Positions 1 through 7,062 of a DNA stretch of 16,627 bases are shown piece by piece (positions within the stretch are counted from its first letter, which is position 1; each line of letters opens with the position of its first letter). The notes beneath the pieces are model-generated. The model saw only the letters and a program-made list of their open reading frames with translations. It was not told where the DNA came from and searched no databases. Position numbers and translations under genes: made by a program. The stretch is from Clostridia bacterium (GTDB lineage: Bacteria; Bacillota; Clostridia; Lachnospirales; WQUN01): positions 1-16,627 of the forward strand of contig BNUF01000043.1 of NCBI GenBank assembly GCA_025997155.1, written 5' to 3'.

Positions 1-126
1 TGAGGCAATTGTCTCCACTGGCAACCTGTTTTATTTATATATAACACAGCGTTTACGAGTTTTCGTTTGCTGTGAATTTGAAGATGTTTTCCCCGATTCT
101 CTCTTTTGAAAAAAGGTTTAATTATA

Positions 127-225
127 TAGTCAAGGCTCTTTATAATCGTGAATATGTGTATGGAACATATTGGATTTATTGCGCTTTTGCCTATCTCGGT
201 TCACGTTTCTTAACAGCCTTGACTA
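127..225. mobile_element. MITE-like element related to the IS630-family element at the right end
   Basis: A perfect 14 bp inverted repeat, ATATAGTCAAGGCT at 124-137 and AGCCTTGACTATAT at 215-228, bounds about 100 bp with no coding capacity. If the target duplication is TA, as is usual for IS630/Tc1-mariner elements, the element proper is 127-225 flanked by TA at 125-126 and 226-227. Its first 35 bases match the left end of the IS630-like element at 16507 in 28 positions, including the first 11 without a mismatch. The likely reading is a non-autonomous derivative mobilised by that transposase. The inverted repeats and the similarity are read directly; the mobilisation is inferred. Confidence 0.8.
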
Positions 226-321
226 TATTCCATTGTGTTGTAGTTAAATCACTTGGATACTTAATTTTCATAGCCCCCTAAATATAATCCTATACTATAT
301 ATCGGGAAATTTGACGTTTTT

Positions 322-336
322 TTGAGTACAGGTTCT
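322..336. repeat. 15 bp direct repeat, left copy
   Basis: TTGAGTACAGGTTCT occurs here and again at 15935-15949 in the same orientation. This copy lies exactly where the open frame of a truncated membrane-protein gene (326-520) begins. The two copies enclose all intact genes except the IS-truncated one at the right edge. It could be an attachment-site or insertion footprint, but a 15 bp match in 16.6 kb is not far beyond chance. Confidence 0.5.
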
Positions 337-520
337 TATATTCTATGCCACATCGGCTTTTGCCCTAAAGAAGACATTACCGCATAAAGCGACTGACGCC
401 CGCGACATGAATCATCTGCTAATGTGGCTTGGGCTGGCTACACTTACAGGTCTAATTCTTTCTGCTGTATATGTTGCTTTAACTTGGAGAAATCTTTTAC
501 TGTTTATAAAGTTAGTGTAG
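326..520 (+). pseudogene. 3' fragment of a membrane-protein gene
   Basis: An open frame without a start codon near its 5' end runs from 326 (after an in-frame TGA at 323-325) to TAG at 518-520. The encoded segment has a polar stretch rich in Lys, Asp and Arg, then a strongly hydrophobic part (from the Met at 407: MNHLLMWLGLATLTGLILSA, continuing VYVALTW) typical of a transmembrane helix. No ribosome binding site precedes ATG 407. I do not recognise the family. The likely reading is the C-terminal remnant of an integral membrane protein whose 5' part was lost at the repeat boundary at 322-336. A very small membrane protein starting at 407 is the alternative. Confidence 0.4.
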
Positions 521-583
521 AATCCACATACTTGCAACTATTGCCAAGTTGCTTTGGGTGGTTTGATTTTGAGGGGGAATCGT

Positions 584-874
584 ATGGAACTTGATGTTAT
601 GAGTTTTGTGGAAAATAGCGCAAATCCTGTTGTTGTGAAGTTCGGCGGGGAATGGTGCGCTCCATGCAAGCAGGTCGGAGCGATGCTCGAAGATTTGAAG
701 ACGAAGCATTATTTTGATCTTCTTGAGGTTGACGTTGGAACATACGCAAGCGTGGCAAACAGGTTCAGCGTAAGCACCTTGCCGACGTTGCTTGTGTACC
801 GAAAAGGTGAACCCGTTAAGCGTTTTGAAGGAGTGGTATCCGCGCAGACAATTGAGAGGTTGCTTACAGCGTAG
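584..874 (+). CDS. thioredoxin-like protein
   Basis: A 96-residue thioredoxin-fold protein, probably a cytoplasmic disulfide reductase. The active site WCAPC (Cys25, Cys28) replaces the classical WCGPC. The cis-Pro segment (STLPTLLVY) and the downstream glycine of the fold are present, and the length fits a minimal single-domain thioredoxin of about 100 residues. ATG 584 is chosen because a GAGGGGG ribosome binding site lies 7 bases upstream; an in-frame TTG at 554 has none. The neighbouring acetyltransferase starts 13 bases after the stop, so the two are probably cotranscribed. The Ala in the CxxC motif would shift redox potential, so an oxidoreductase with a specific partner is possible. 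Recognition of the fold is secure; the partner is unknown. Confidence 0.9.
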   Translation: MELDVMSFVENSANPVVVKFGGEWCAPCKQVGAMLEDLKTKHYFDLLEVDVGTYASVANRFSVSTLPTLLVYRKGEPVKRFEGVVSAQTIERLLTA

Positions 875-887
875 GGAGGTTTTTATC

Positions 888-1442
888 ATGCATCATACGG
901 TATTATTTGAGGTTGACATTTTAGAAGACGGACTTAAGGGAAACGAATTTGGACATATCCGTCCCCAACATCCTGATGATGGCGGGCGATATGCTCGAAG
1001 CACTGTCACTGACGGATTGCTTTATCCGTTGGACTTATGCGACGTATATTTAGATTCACGCAAAGCTGGGATTCATGCACAAGTTGTTGTGTTGGACTCG
1101 CTGTTGATTTCTAGTGGGTTGCGAAAACATGGTTTTGGTAAGGCTATTGTCGAATACGCGGTTAAGCAGTTTAACGAGAGTCTGATTGTCGGGTTTGTTG
1201 GCATGATGGATTGTGAAGAGGCTTCGGATAATACGCAGTCACGCGAAGAGTTCGAAACATGGCTTGAGAAACTGTCGCGGTTTCACGAGAAATGCGGTTT
1301 CGTGAATATTCAGGAATATTATGATATGGAGCAGGTGATACCTGTTGTGTACCCGAACGGTGAGGGCGTACGCTTTATCGAACACCTGAAGGTTAAGCAA
1401 GCGAAATTGGAAGGTGCTCTCAAAGACGCAGTATCGAATTGA
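888..1442 (+). CDS. GNAT-like N-acetyltransferase
   Basis: A 184-residue protein. ATG 888 follows a GGGAGG site at 874-879, and the frame upstream of it only shadows the thioredoxin gene. The middle has the GNAT acetyl-CoA-binding pattern in a loose form (GLRKHGFGKAIVEYAVKQF, an R-x-x-G-x-G/A-like pyrophosphate loop then a helix). Further on, RFHEKCGFVNI matches the usual C-terminal 'FYEKxGF' motif of the fold. The N-terminal third has no recognisable motif and the acyl acceptor cannot be predicted. It sits between a thioredoxin and a Cys-rich miniprotein in a likely three-gene operon. A hairpin (TGATAA/TTATCA, 1440-1457) overlaps its stop codon, with no T-run behind it. The fold call is an inference from two motifs. 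Confidence 0.65.
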   Translation: MHHTVLFEVDILEDGLKGNEFGHIRPQHPDDGGRYARSTVTDGLLYPLDLCDVYLDSRKAGIHAQVVVLDSLLISSGLRKHGFGKAIVEYAVKQFNESLIVGFVGMMDCEEASDNTQSREEFETWLEKLSRFHEKCGFVNIQEYYDMEQVIPVVYPNGEGVRFIEHLKVKQAKLEGALKDAVSN

Positions 1443-1487
1443 TAAGCGAGGTTATCACTTTAGCTTAATACGGGAAAGGACGATATT

Positions 1488-1685
1488 ATGGTAGTAGTTG
1501 ATTTGTGTTTTAGGTGTCCATACGAGGAAAGCGAAAACGCGACGATGTGGACTCTGGATTTGTGCGAGGAGTCCTGCGGTAAATATAGTTCCTGCGGTAC
1601 AGTTGCCGAAGCAAACGATTGGCTTGCGTACATTGACGGCAGTTCCGACAATAACCCCCACGACCCTAAGACGTGGGGACTTTAG
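1488..1685 (+). CDS. small cysteine-rich protein of unknown function
   Basis: A 65-residue acidic protein with five cysteines, arranged C7-x2-C10, C26-x3-C30-x5-C36, which resembles a small metal-binding knuckle or a disulfide-rich fold. An AAAGGA site lies 9 bases before ATG 1488. It follows the acetyltransferase by 45 bases and may be its operon mate. The tail is rich in Asp, Asn and Pro. An inverted repeat, CCCCACG at 1656-1662 with CGTGGGG at 1672-1678, is embedded in the last codons and could slow or end transcription, though no T-tract follows. I do not recognise the family. The ribosome binding site and cysteine spacing argue for a real gene; the thioredoxin nearby could act on its cysteines, which is speculation. 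Confidence 0.6.
   Translation: MVVVDLCFRCPYEESENATMWTLDLCEESCGKYSSCGTVAEANDWLAYIDGSSDNNPHDPKTWGL
1656..1678 (+). repeat. inverted repeat at the end of the Cys-rich gene
   Basis: A 7 bp perfect stem, CCCCACG/CGTGGGG, with a 9-base loop, ends 7 bases before the stop of the small Cys-rich gene and 12 bases before the next promoter. No T-run follows, so it is not a standard intrinsic terminator. It might stabilise the 3' end of the upstream transcript. Confidence 0.4.
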
Positions 1686-1689
1686 GGCA

Positions 1690-1718
1690 TTGCAAAGACT
1701 TTGAAAATATGTTATAGT
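1690..1718 (+). promoter_or_regulatory. sigma-A type promoter of the Rpn-like nuclease gene
   Basis: TTGCAA at 1690-1695 and TATAGT at 1713-1718 are separated by 17 bases, each box one or two mismatches from consensus. Transcription would start around 1725, giving a very short leader before the ribosome binding site and GTG 1739. Confidence 0.6.
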
Positions 1719-1738
1719 TAGAGAAAGGGGGCGGACTT

Positions 1739-2722
1739 GTGGATAGTGAATATGGTTTTACGTATGACCAAAACTACGATACTACTTTCAAAGACGCTGT
1801 GACCTTGTTTAAGGATAAGGCACTTGATTTCTTTGGGATTGCGAGTTTTAGCGCAATCAGCGAGACCTTGCCGACAGAGATTAAAAAAGTTGTTATTGAA
1901 AGTGATTTTGCGGACTTGACTTTTAAGCTTACTGACGGGACGGGTTTACATCTTGAGGAAGAGGTAGATTTGTCGAATAAGGATTTGATAAGATTTCTCG
2001 GATATCAGGTTAGATTAGCGGAAACGCACGGCTTTGAGTTTAATACGGTTATATTTGTAAAGAATTCTGGCGGGATTGAGAGCCTCGATTGGAAAACTCT
2101 TAAGTTTACCCCAATAATAGTACGGTGTTCATCTATAGATGCCGACGCTGTGCTTTCAAAGTTATACAACCAAGTGGTCACCTTCGAACCGATAAACGAA
2201 TTAGAATTGATTTATTTGCCGTTGTTCAAAAGCAATATTTATTCGCCTACGGAGCTTTTACGCGAAGGGCTTGCGCTGTTGAAACTTGCACGGTATGATG
2301 ATATTATGCTACAAAAAATTGCCGCCCTTATGCTTTTGAACGCTAATAAGATTGTTGTCGGCGAAGAACTTGATAAGATTTGGGATGAGGTGTGTAATAT
2401 GAAGTTGAAGATTGTTGAATACGCTGAGAACAAAGGCATGGAGAAAGGCATGGAGAAAGGCATGGAGAAAGGCATGGAGAAAGGCATGGAGAAAGGGTAC
2501 GAAGCCGTGACACTTAAGATGCTGAAAAAGGGCAAACCCATTTCGGAAATCTCGGAGTTCACTGGTTTCTCTGATTTTAAAGTAAAGAGCATTGCGGCTC
2601 AATACGATTTAGAAGTGTGCGACGATATTCCTGCCTTTGTCGGTGGCTCAAGAAATGTTAAGCTCGAAGACGTAGGCGTTAAGACTTTGAATGGTTTTCA
2701 AAGTAAGGCGCAACCAACCTAA
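1739..2722 (+). CDS. Rpn/YhgA-like family PD-(D/E)XK nuclease (recombination-promoting nuclease, putative transposase)
   Basis: A 327-residue protein of the Rpn (PDDEXK_2) family, metal-dependent DNA endonucleases linked to RecA-independent recombination and, in some cases, phage defence. The N-terminal part has 'YDTTFKDAVTLF' and then 'ADLTFKLTDGTGLHLEEEVD', which fits the family's catalytic D...E-x-E/Q core (more often D...ExQ), followed by 'LIRFLGYQVRL'. The C-terminal half is helical and holds five perfect MEKG-type repeats (residues about 233-252), a familiar low-complexity feature of this family. A helical segment after it resembles a helix-turn-helix (ISEISEFTGFSDFKVKSIA-like). GTG 1739 is preceded by an AGAAAGGGGG site; no ATG is available near the conserved N-terminus. 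An own promoter and terminator make it a single-gene unit. The family is confident; the activity of the variant EEE core is not proven. Confidence 0.85.
   Translation: MDSEYGFTYDQNYDTTFKDAVTLFKDKALDFFGIASFSAISETLPTEIKKVVIESDFADLTFKLTDGTGLHLEEEVDLSNKDLIRFLGYQVRLAETHGFEFNTVIFVKNSGGIESLDWKTLKFTPIIVRCSSIDADAVLSKLYNQVVTFEPINELELIYLPLFKSNIYSPTELLREGLALLKLARYDDIMLQKIAALMLLNANKIVVGEELDKIWDEVCNMKLKIVEYAENKGMEKGMEKGMEKGMEKGMEKGYEAVTLKMLKKGKPISEISEFTGFSDFKVKSIAAQYDLEVCDDIPAFVGGSRNVKLEDVGVKTLNGFQSKAQPT
2435..2494 (+). repeat. five tandem copies of a 12 bp repeat inside the nuclease gene
   Basis: The unit GGCATGGAGAAA is repeated five times with no mismatch and encodes G-M-E-K units. Because the unit is a multiple of three, copy-number change by slippage lengthens or shortens the protein without a frameshift. 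The same array read on the other strand gives spurious FSMP repeats. Confidence 0.95.
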
Positions 2723-2744
2723 CGAGTAAGTTGCAGCGTTTATC

Positions 2745-2776
2745 AAGGGCTTCCGCGAGAAGTCCTTTTGTATTTT
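2745..2776 (+). terminator. intrinsic terminator after the nuclease gene
   Basis: AAGGGCTTC (2745-2753), loop CGCGA, GAAGTCCTT (2759-2767) form a 9 bp stem with one G-U pair, followed by TTGTATTTT. The ribosome binding site of the NADAR gene begins at 2781, immediately behind the T-rich tail, and no promoter is seen in between. The NADAR gene thus seems to depend on read-through or antitermination. Confidence 0.75.
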
Positions 2777-2794
2777 AAATGGAGGGATGATTTT

Positions 2795-3208
2795 ATGTCT
2801 GACATTTATTTTTACTCAAAAACCGATAAGTATTTCGAACTCTCAAATTTTCACTATGCCCCATTCACGTTGGACGGCAAAAGTTGGGCGACAGTGGAAC
2901 ACCATTTTCAAGCAATGAAAAGCCTATCGCCCGAAGAACAGGAGAAAATCAGACTTCTCCAAACTCCCGCACAAGCGAAATCTTACGGACGAAAGGTTAG
3001 TCTCCGTATCGACTGGGAGGAAGTTAAGGACGGTGTTATGTACAAAGCCCTGCAAGCAAAGTTTCAGCAACACGCGGATTTGCGCGAACTGCTGTTGAGT
3101 ACGGGAAACTTCATTCTGAAGGAAAACGCCCCGCGAGATTATTACTGGGGATGCATCGGCGAGAATATGCTTGGCAAACTGATGATGAAAGTACGTGAGG
3201 AATTGTGA
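2795..3208 (+). CDS. NADAR (YbiA-like) domain protein, predicted ADP-ribose-linked N-glycosidase
   Basis: A 137-residue single-domain protein of the NADAR/YbiA family. Members act on ADP-ribose-linked compounds: YbiA-type enzymes hydrolyse N-glycosidic bonds in riboflavin-pathway intermediates, and others remove ADP-ribose from guanine in nucleic acid. Diagnostic segments in order: 'ELSNFHYAPFTLDG', 'WATVEHHFQAMKS' with the conserved Glu, 'AKSYGRKV', 'DWEEVKDGVMYKALQAKF', 'LLLSTGNFILKENAPRDYYWG' and 'NMLGKLMMKVREEL'. The length is normal. ATG 2795 follows a strong GGAGGG site; the in-frame TTG at 2768 is inside the terminator tail and has none. The next gene is an ADP-ribosylglycohydrolase, which supports a shared role in ADP-ribose turnover, possibly repair of ADP-ribosylated DNA bases. 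The substrate is inferred. Confidence 0.93.
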   Translation: MSDIYFYSKTDKYFELSNFHYAPFTLDGKSWATVEHHFQAMKSLSPEEQEKIRLLQTPAQAKSYGRKVSLRIDWEEVKDGVMYKALQAKFQQHADLRELLLSTGNFILKENAPRDYYWGCIGENMLGKLMMKVREEL

Positions 3209-3216
3209 ATGCTTGG

Positions 3217-3250
3217 GGACTGTCCGATTTGGGCAGTCCTCTTTTTGTTT
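3217..3250 (+). terminator. intrinsic terminator after the NADAR gene
   Basis: GGACTGTCC (3217-3225), loop GATTT, GGGCAGTCC (3231-3239), one G-U pair, then TCTTTTTGTTTT. A textbook factor-independent terminator. Confidence 0.9.
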
Positions 3251-3360
3251 TGAGGATTGATTTTGTCGGTTGTTTGTGATAGACTTAGTTATCTTTATTG
3301 CTCTACGGGTCAAGTGGTTTAGAGTGAGTGAATAATAACGAAAAACGGAGGCGACTGACT

Positions 3361-4896
3361 ATGTTGGGAGCGATAATAGGGGATATTGTCGGTTCGCGAT
3401 TCGAGTGGAATAATATCAAAACGAAAGAATTTGACTTTTTGACATATCGTTGCGAGTTGACGGACGATAGCGTAATGAGTCTTGCTGTGGCTAAGGCTTT
3501 GCTTGATTGTGACGGAGATTACGATAAACTCGGTGATTTTGCCGCAATGAATATGCGGGAAATCGGTATGAGTTATGAGAATGTTTACGGTCACTATGGT
3601 TGGATGTTCCGCAAATGGTTGAGTGACGTTTCTCGCGGTCCATACAATAGTTTCGGAAACGGCGCGGCTATGCGCGTATCCGCTTGCGGGTTCGCGGCGA
3701 ATACGCTTGACGACGTGATTTTATTATCACGCAAAGTGACGGAAGTGAGCCATGACCACCCAGAAGGGCTGAAAGGCGCGGAAGCTACCGCTGTCTGCGT
3801 TTTTCTCGCACGAACAGGCAGCAGTATTCTTGAGATTCGCAATTACGTTGACAAGCATTATTATCTGATGAATTTTACACTTGACAGCATACGCGACAGC
3901 TATACGTTTGACGAAACCTGCCAAGGTACCGTGCCACAGGCTATTATGGCGTTTCTTGAATCGACGACCTTTGAGGACGCTATCCGAAACGCAATCTCTA
4001 TCGGCGGCGACAGCGATACACTTGCCGCGATTACAGGAGGAATAGCCGAAGTCTGCTACGGCGTTCCTGTAGAAATACGTGAACACGCGCTGACATTCCT
4101 TGATGAACGGTTGTTGAACATATTAAACGCCTTTGAGAGCAAGTATCCGCTCACTCTTGAAAAGAGCTTGAATGGTCAAACGGGAGGACGCTTGGGCGAA
4201 GAGAGTATTAAAAACGTTGCGTATTCTGACGAATACCTTGAATATCGCAAGGAGTATGAGAAGTGTCTTTATGTTGCGGATTTCTTTCGCGGCGAGGAAA
4301 CTATCAAGGTTTCGGGAAAATATTCGCTGCGTATGAAACAATATGCTTCTGATAACGCTATTCCAAAATATCAGGGCTATTTGCGCGGTAATGAAATCCA
4401 ACTAATTGACGAATATGGCAAGTCAAGATATTCCTATCGGTCGTCGGAAACGGTTTGCGCGGTGTTCACTCACCAAAACGGTGCTGAATACTTTGTGTTC
4501 AAACAGGAGTTGTACGGGTACAGCGTGCTTGATTTAGAAACTATGCGGGAGTTTCATTATATCCCCAAGGAATCGTTCCCTTTCAAGTCGGAGACTTTCA
4601 TATTGTGCAATTTTCACTATAATAAAGCCAACAACATAATGGCTTCCGAGGGTTGCTACTGGGCTTGCCCATACAGTGTCGCGCTTATTGATTTCTCAAG
4701 CCCCATGACTTTTAGTACACAAATCGACGTAAACGATTTTATAAATCCGAATTATGAGAACGAAAAGTATGAAGATATTGATTTCGTCAAATGGGAAGGC
4801 ACGGATCTAGTCCTTGAAGCTGAAGTGTTTGGGCATAACGAGAAGCGTATTATCCCAAGTGAGGAATATATGAAATGGTTTGAGAAAGGTGTGTAA
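3361..4896 (+). CDS. ADP-ribosylglycohydrolase (DraG/ARH family) with C-terminal extra domain
   Basis: A 511-residue protein. Residues 1-260 form an ADP-ribosylglycohydrolase, which uses a binuclear Mg centre to release ADP-ribose from modified proteins, nucleic acids or small molecules. Metal-ligand motifs are visible: T34-D35-D36-S37 near the start, and GGDSDTLAAITGG at 215-227 (Asp217, Asp219). Residues about 285-511 are a separate, mostly beta-looking domain with 'FILCNFHYNKANNIMASEG' and 'CYWACPYSVALIDFSSP', which I do not recognise beyond recalling similar hypothetical proteins. ATG 3361 has a GGAGG site 10 bases upstream and gives the family-typical N-terminus (MLGAIIGDIVGSRFEW); GTG 3328 is less likely. 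The next gene starts 3 bases after the stop. Together with NADAR and the downstream NAD salvage genes this points to ADP-ribose recycling. The domain fusion is unusual. Confidence 0.93.
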   Translation: MLGAIIGDIVGSRFEWNNIKTKEFDFLTYRCELTDDSVMSLAVAKALLDCDGDYDKLGDFAAMNMREIGMSYENVYGHYGWMFRKWLSDVSRGPYNSFGNGAAMRVSACGFAANTLDDVILLSRKVTEVSHDHPEGLKGAEATAVCVFLARTGSSILEIRNYVDKHYYLMNFTLDSIRDSYTFDETCQGTVPQAIMAFLESTTFEDAIRNAISIGGDSDTLAAITGGIAEVCYGVPVEIREHALTFLDERLLNILNAFESKYPLTLEKSLNGQTGGRLGEESIKNVAYSDEYLEYRKEYEKCLYVADFFRGEETIKVSGKYSLRMKQYASDNAIPKYQGYLRGNEIQLIDEYGKSRYSYRSSETVCAVFTHQNGAEYFVFKQELYGYSVLDLETMREFHYIPKESFPFKSETFILCNFHYNKANNIMASEGCYWACPYSVALIDFSSPMTFSTQIDVNDFINPNYENEKYEDIDFVKWEGTDLVLEAEVFGHNEKRIIPSEEYMKWFEKGV

Positions 4897-4899
4897 AAT

Positions 4900-6249
4900 A
4901 TGTTAAAAGGCTATCTTGTCCCGCACCCGCCGCTTATTGTGAATGGCGTTGGCGACGGAACTGAAATTCCGAAAACGCGTGCGGCATATGAGCGAATCGG
5001 CACGGAAATCAAGAAGTATAACCATGACGTGGCGGTGATTATTTCGCCGCACAGCGTTTTGTATGCGGACTATTTCCATATATCGCCGAGTGAAACGGCA
5101 AGCGGAAGTTTTGCGCGGTTTGGCTGTCCGCAAGCCAAATTTGACGTGACATATGATGTTGAACTTGCCGCGAAAATCGCGGATATTTCGGAACAAAACG
5201 GTATACCCGCTGGCTTTTTGGGAGAAAGAGATAAAACACTTGACCACGGCGTTATGGTGCCGCTTAGTTTCATCAAATGTGATAATATTGTGCGGGTGTC
5301 GTTATCGGGGTTGTCGTTTGTGGAGCAATACCGATTCGGAATGTGCGTAAAACAAGCAATTGACACACTCGGGCGTAAGGCTGTGATTATCGCAAGCGGC
5401 GATATGTCGCATAAACTAGGCGGTTCTTATGGTTTTTCTGAGTACGGAGTTCTTCATGACAAATATGTTCGCGAAAGTATTGAACAGTCTGATATTCGAC
5501 GCGTTATGAGTATTGACCCGAAGGTCGCGGAGAACGCCGCCGAGTGCGGTTTGCGTTCGATTATGATTATGTGCGGAGTGTTTGACGGGCTTAGCGTTAA
5601 GTCGGAAGTTTTGCACTATGAAGCTCCATTCGGCGTGGGGTATTTGACGGCGGCGTTCACAGCGGAGGGAAAAACGGATAGCCTGTTACCGCTTATCATA
5701 TCGGATAAAAACGCGAGGTTGCGGGCGGTGCGTGACGGTGAGGACGCTTACGTTAAACTTGCCCGCGCCAATGTTGAAAACTATGTTAAAACGGGTAACG
5801 CTATTGCGCTTCCAAAGGATTTACCCGCCGATATGTTAAACGCGAGGGCAGGCGTGTTTGTGTCAATCAAGAAGAATGGCGGCTTGCGCGGGTGTGTAGG
5901 CACAATCGCGCCGACGTGTGAAAATATAGCCGCCGAGATAATTCAAAACGGATTGTCGTCATGTTCAAGAGATTCACGCTTTAGCCCGATTACGCCCGAC
6001 GAACTTAACGATTTGACTTACAGCGTGGACGTGCTGAACGCGTCCGAGCCTATAAGCGACAAGTCGCAATTGGACGTGAAGAAGTACGGCGTTATCGTGA
6101 CAAGCGGAGGTAAGCGCGGCTTGCTTTTGCCAAACTTAGACGGCGTTGACAACATTGACGAGCAGATTAAAATTGCTATGCAAAAGGGCGGAATTAAGCC
6201 GACAGAGGATTATCAATTAGAACGTTTCGAGGTGGTGCGGCATAAATGA
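4900..6249 (+). CDS. AmmeMemoRadiSam system protein: MEMO-like domain fused to AMMECR1 domain
   Basis: A 449-residue two-domain protein. Residues 1-255 match the MEMO family, which shares the fold of class III extradiol dioxygenases (LigB): 'LVPHPPLIV', 'ISPHSVLYADYF', 'LDHGVMVPLSF', 'IASGDMSHKL' and 'FGVGYLTAAF' carry the usual His and Asp positions of the metal pocket. Residues 280-449 match AMMECR1, with the signature LRGCVGT at 329-335 and 'SRDSRFSPITPDELNDLTYSVDVL'. The two domains together with the next gene (radical SAM) make the widespread AmmeMemoRadiSam trio, whose exact substrate I cannot state from sequence. Start ATG 4900 lies 3 bases past the previous stop, so translation is probably coupled; its stop overlaps the next start (ATGA). 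Domain identification is strong. Confidence 0.95.
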   Translation: MLKGYLVPHPPLIVNGVGDGTEIPKTRAAYERIGTEIKKYNHDVAVIISPHSVLYADYFHISPSETASGSFARFGCPQAKFDVTYDVELAAKIADISEQNGIPAGFLGERDKTLDHGVMVPLSFIKCDNIVRVSLSGLSFVEQYRFGMCVKQAIDTLGRKAVIIASGDMSHKLGGSYGFSEYGVLHDKYVRESIEQSDIRRVMSIDPKVAENAAECGLRSIMIMCGVFDGLSVKSEVLHYEAPFGVGYLTAAFTAEGKTDSLLPLIISDKNARLRAVRDGEDAYVKLARANVENYVKTGNAIALPKDLPADMLNARAGVFVSIKKNGGLRGCVGTIAPTCENIAAEIIQNGLSSCSRDSRFSPITPDELNDLTYSVDVLNASEPISDKSQLDVKKYGVIVTSGGKRGLLLPNLDGVDNIDEQIKIAMQKGGIKPTEDYQLERFEVVRHK

Positions 6250-7049
6250 AATGTGATATTTGTCCGCATAATTGCTCCATTCCCGAAAACCGTTACGGTT
6301 TTTGCGGCGCAAGAAAGAACGCGGGCGGAGTAATTGTTTGCGACAATTACGGAAAAATCACGAGCCTTGCCCTTGACCCGATTGAGAAAAAGCCGCTGTA
6401 TCACTTTTTAGCGGGGAGTAAGATTTTGTCAGTCGGAAGTTATGGTTGCAATATGAAATGTGGTTTTTGCCAAAACTATACGATTTCACAAAACAAACCG
6501 AGTTACGAATATGTTTCCCCAGAGAGACTTTTGGAAATCGCGATAAACACGCCCGATAACGTCGGCGTGGCGTTTACGTATAATGAACCGACTATCAGTT
6601 TTGAATATGTGCTTGATTGTGCGAAGCTGTTGAAAGAAGCAGGCTTGAAGGTGGTGCTTGTTTCAAACGGGCAAATCAACCCCTCGCCGCTTGCTGAATT
6701 AGCTCCTCTTGTTGACGCGTGGAATATCGATGTTAAGGCGTGGAACGCGGATTTTTACAGTAGGCACGGCGGAGATTTTGAAACCGTTAAGCGCATAGTT
6801 GAAGTTGCAAGTAGAACGGCGCATGTTGAGGTGACTACGCTTGTAATCCCTAACGAAAATGACGGCGGCGGCGAAATTGCCGCACTTGCCGAGTGGCTTG
6901 CGGCAATATCGCCAGAAATACCATACCATTTGTCGCGTTATTTTCCGCGCTATAAATACGAAGCCCCGCAGACTCCCAAAGAAACTTTGTTTCGGCTTGC
7001 GGAAATCGCGAAGAGGTATTTGAGATATGTCTATGTCGGAAACGTTTGA
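6246..7049 (+). CDS. amrS: AmmeMemoRadiSam system radical SAM enzyme
   Basis: A 267-residue radical SAM protein related to pyruvate-formate-lyase-activating enzymes. The 4Fe-4S ligands are C68-x3-C72-x2-C75 in 'GCNMKCGFCQN'. An N-terminal Cys-rich segment (CDICPHNC, then GFCGARKN) matches the family. Downstream segments 'FTYNEPTIS', 'VVLVSNGQINPSPLAEL' and 'DAWNIDVKAWNADFY' are the usual TIM-barrel motifs of the AmmeMemoRadiSam type. The length is slightly shorter than many members (about 280-350). The ATG lies in an ATGA overlap with the MEMO-AMMECR1 stop. Expected chemistry is 5'-deoxyadenosyl radical generation on a still uncertain substrate. Its placement here, next to ADP-ribose and NAD salvage genes, suggests but does not show a nucleotide or nicotinamide-derived substrate. 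Confidence 0.93.
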   Translation: MKCDICPHNCSIPENRYGFCGARKNAGGVIVCDNYGKITSLALDPIEKKPLYHFLAGSKILSVGSYGCNMKCGFCQNYTISQNKPSYEYVSPERLLEIAINTPDNVGVAFTYNEPTISFEYVLDCAKLLKEAGLKVVLVSNGQINPSPLAELAPLVDAWNIDVKAWNADFYSRHGGDFETVKRIVEVASRTAHVEVTTLVIPNENDGGGEIAALAEWLAAISPEIPYHLSRYFPRYKYEAPQTPKETLFRLAEIAKRYLRYVYVGNV

Positions 7050-7062
7050 TTATGAATTTAAC

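Noticed and set aside
72..281. 69-residue open frame at the left end
   Set aside because: It runs straight through the MITE and both of its inverted repeats, has no ribosome binding site and uses a poor start; coding is unlikely.
525..555. GCAACT/AGTTGC hairpin as a terminator before the thioredoxin gene
   Set aside because: The stem is only 6 bp and is followed by TTTGGG rather than a T-run; not convincing.
2435..2494. Tandem array considered as a CRISPR or iteron set
   Set aside because: Units are 12 bp, contiguous without spacers, in frame and code for a family-typical MEKG tract.
2239..2592. Minus-strand frame with FSMP repeats
   Set aside because: It is the antisense shadow of the MEKG repeat array in the nuclease gene, with no ribosome binding site.
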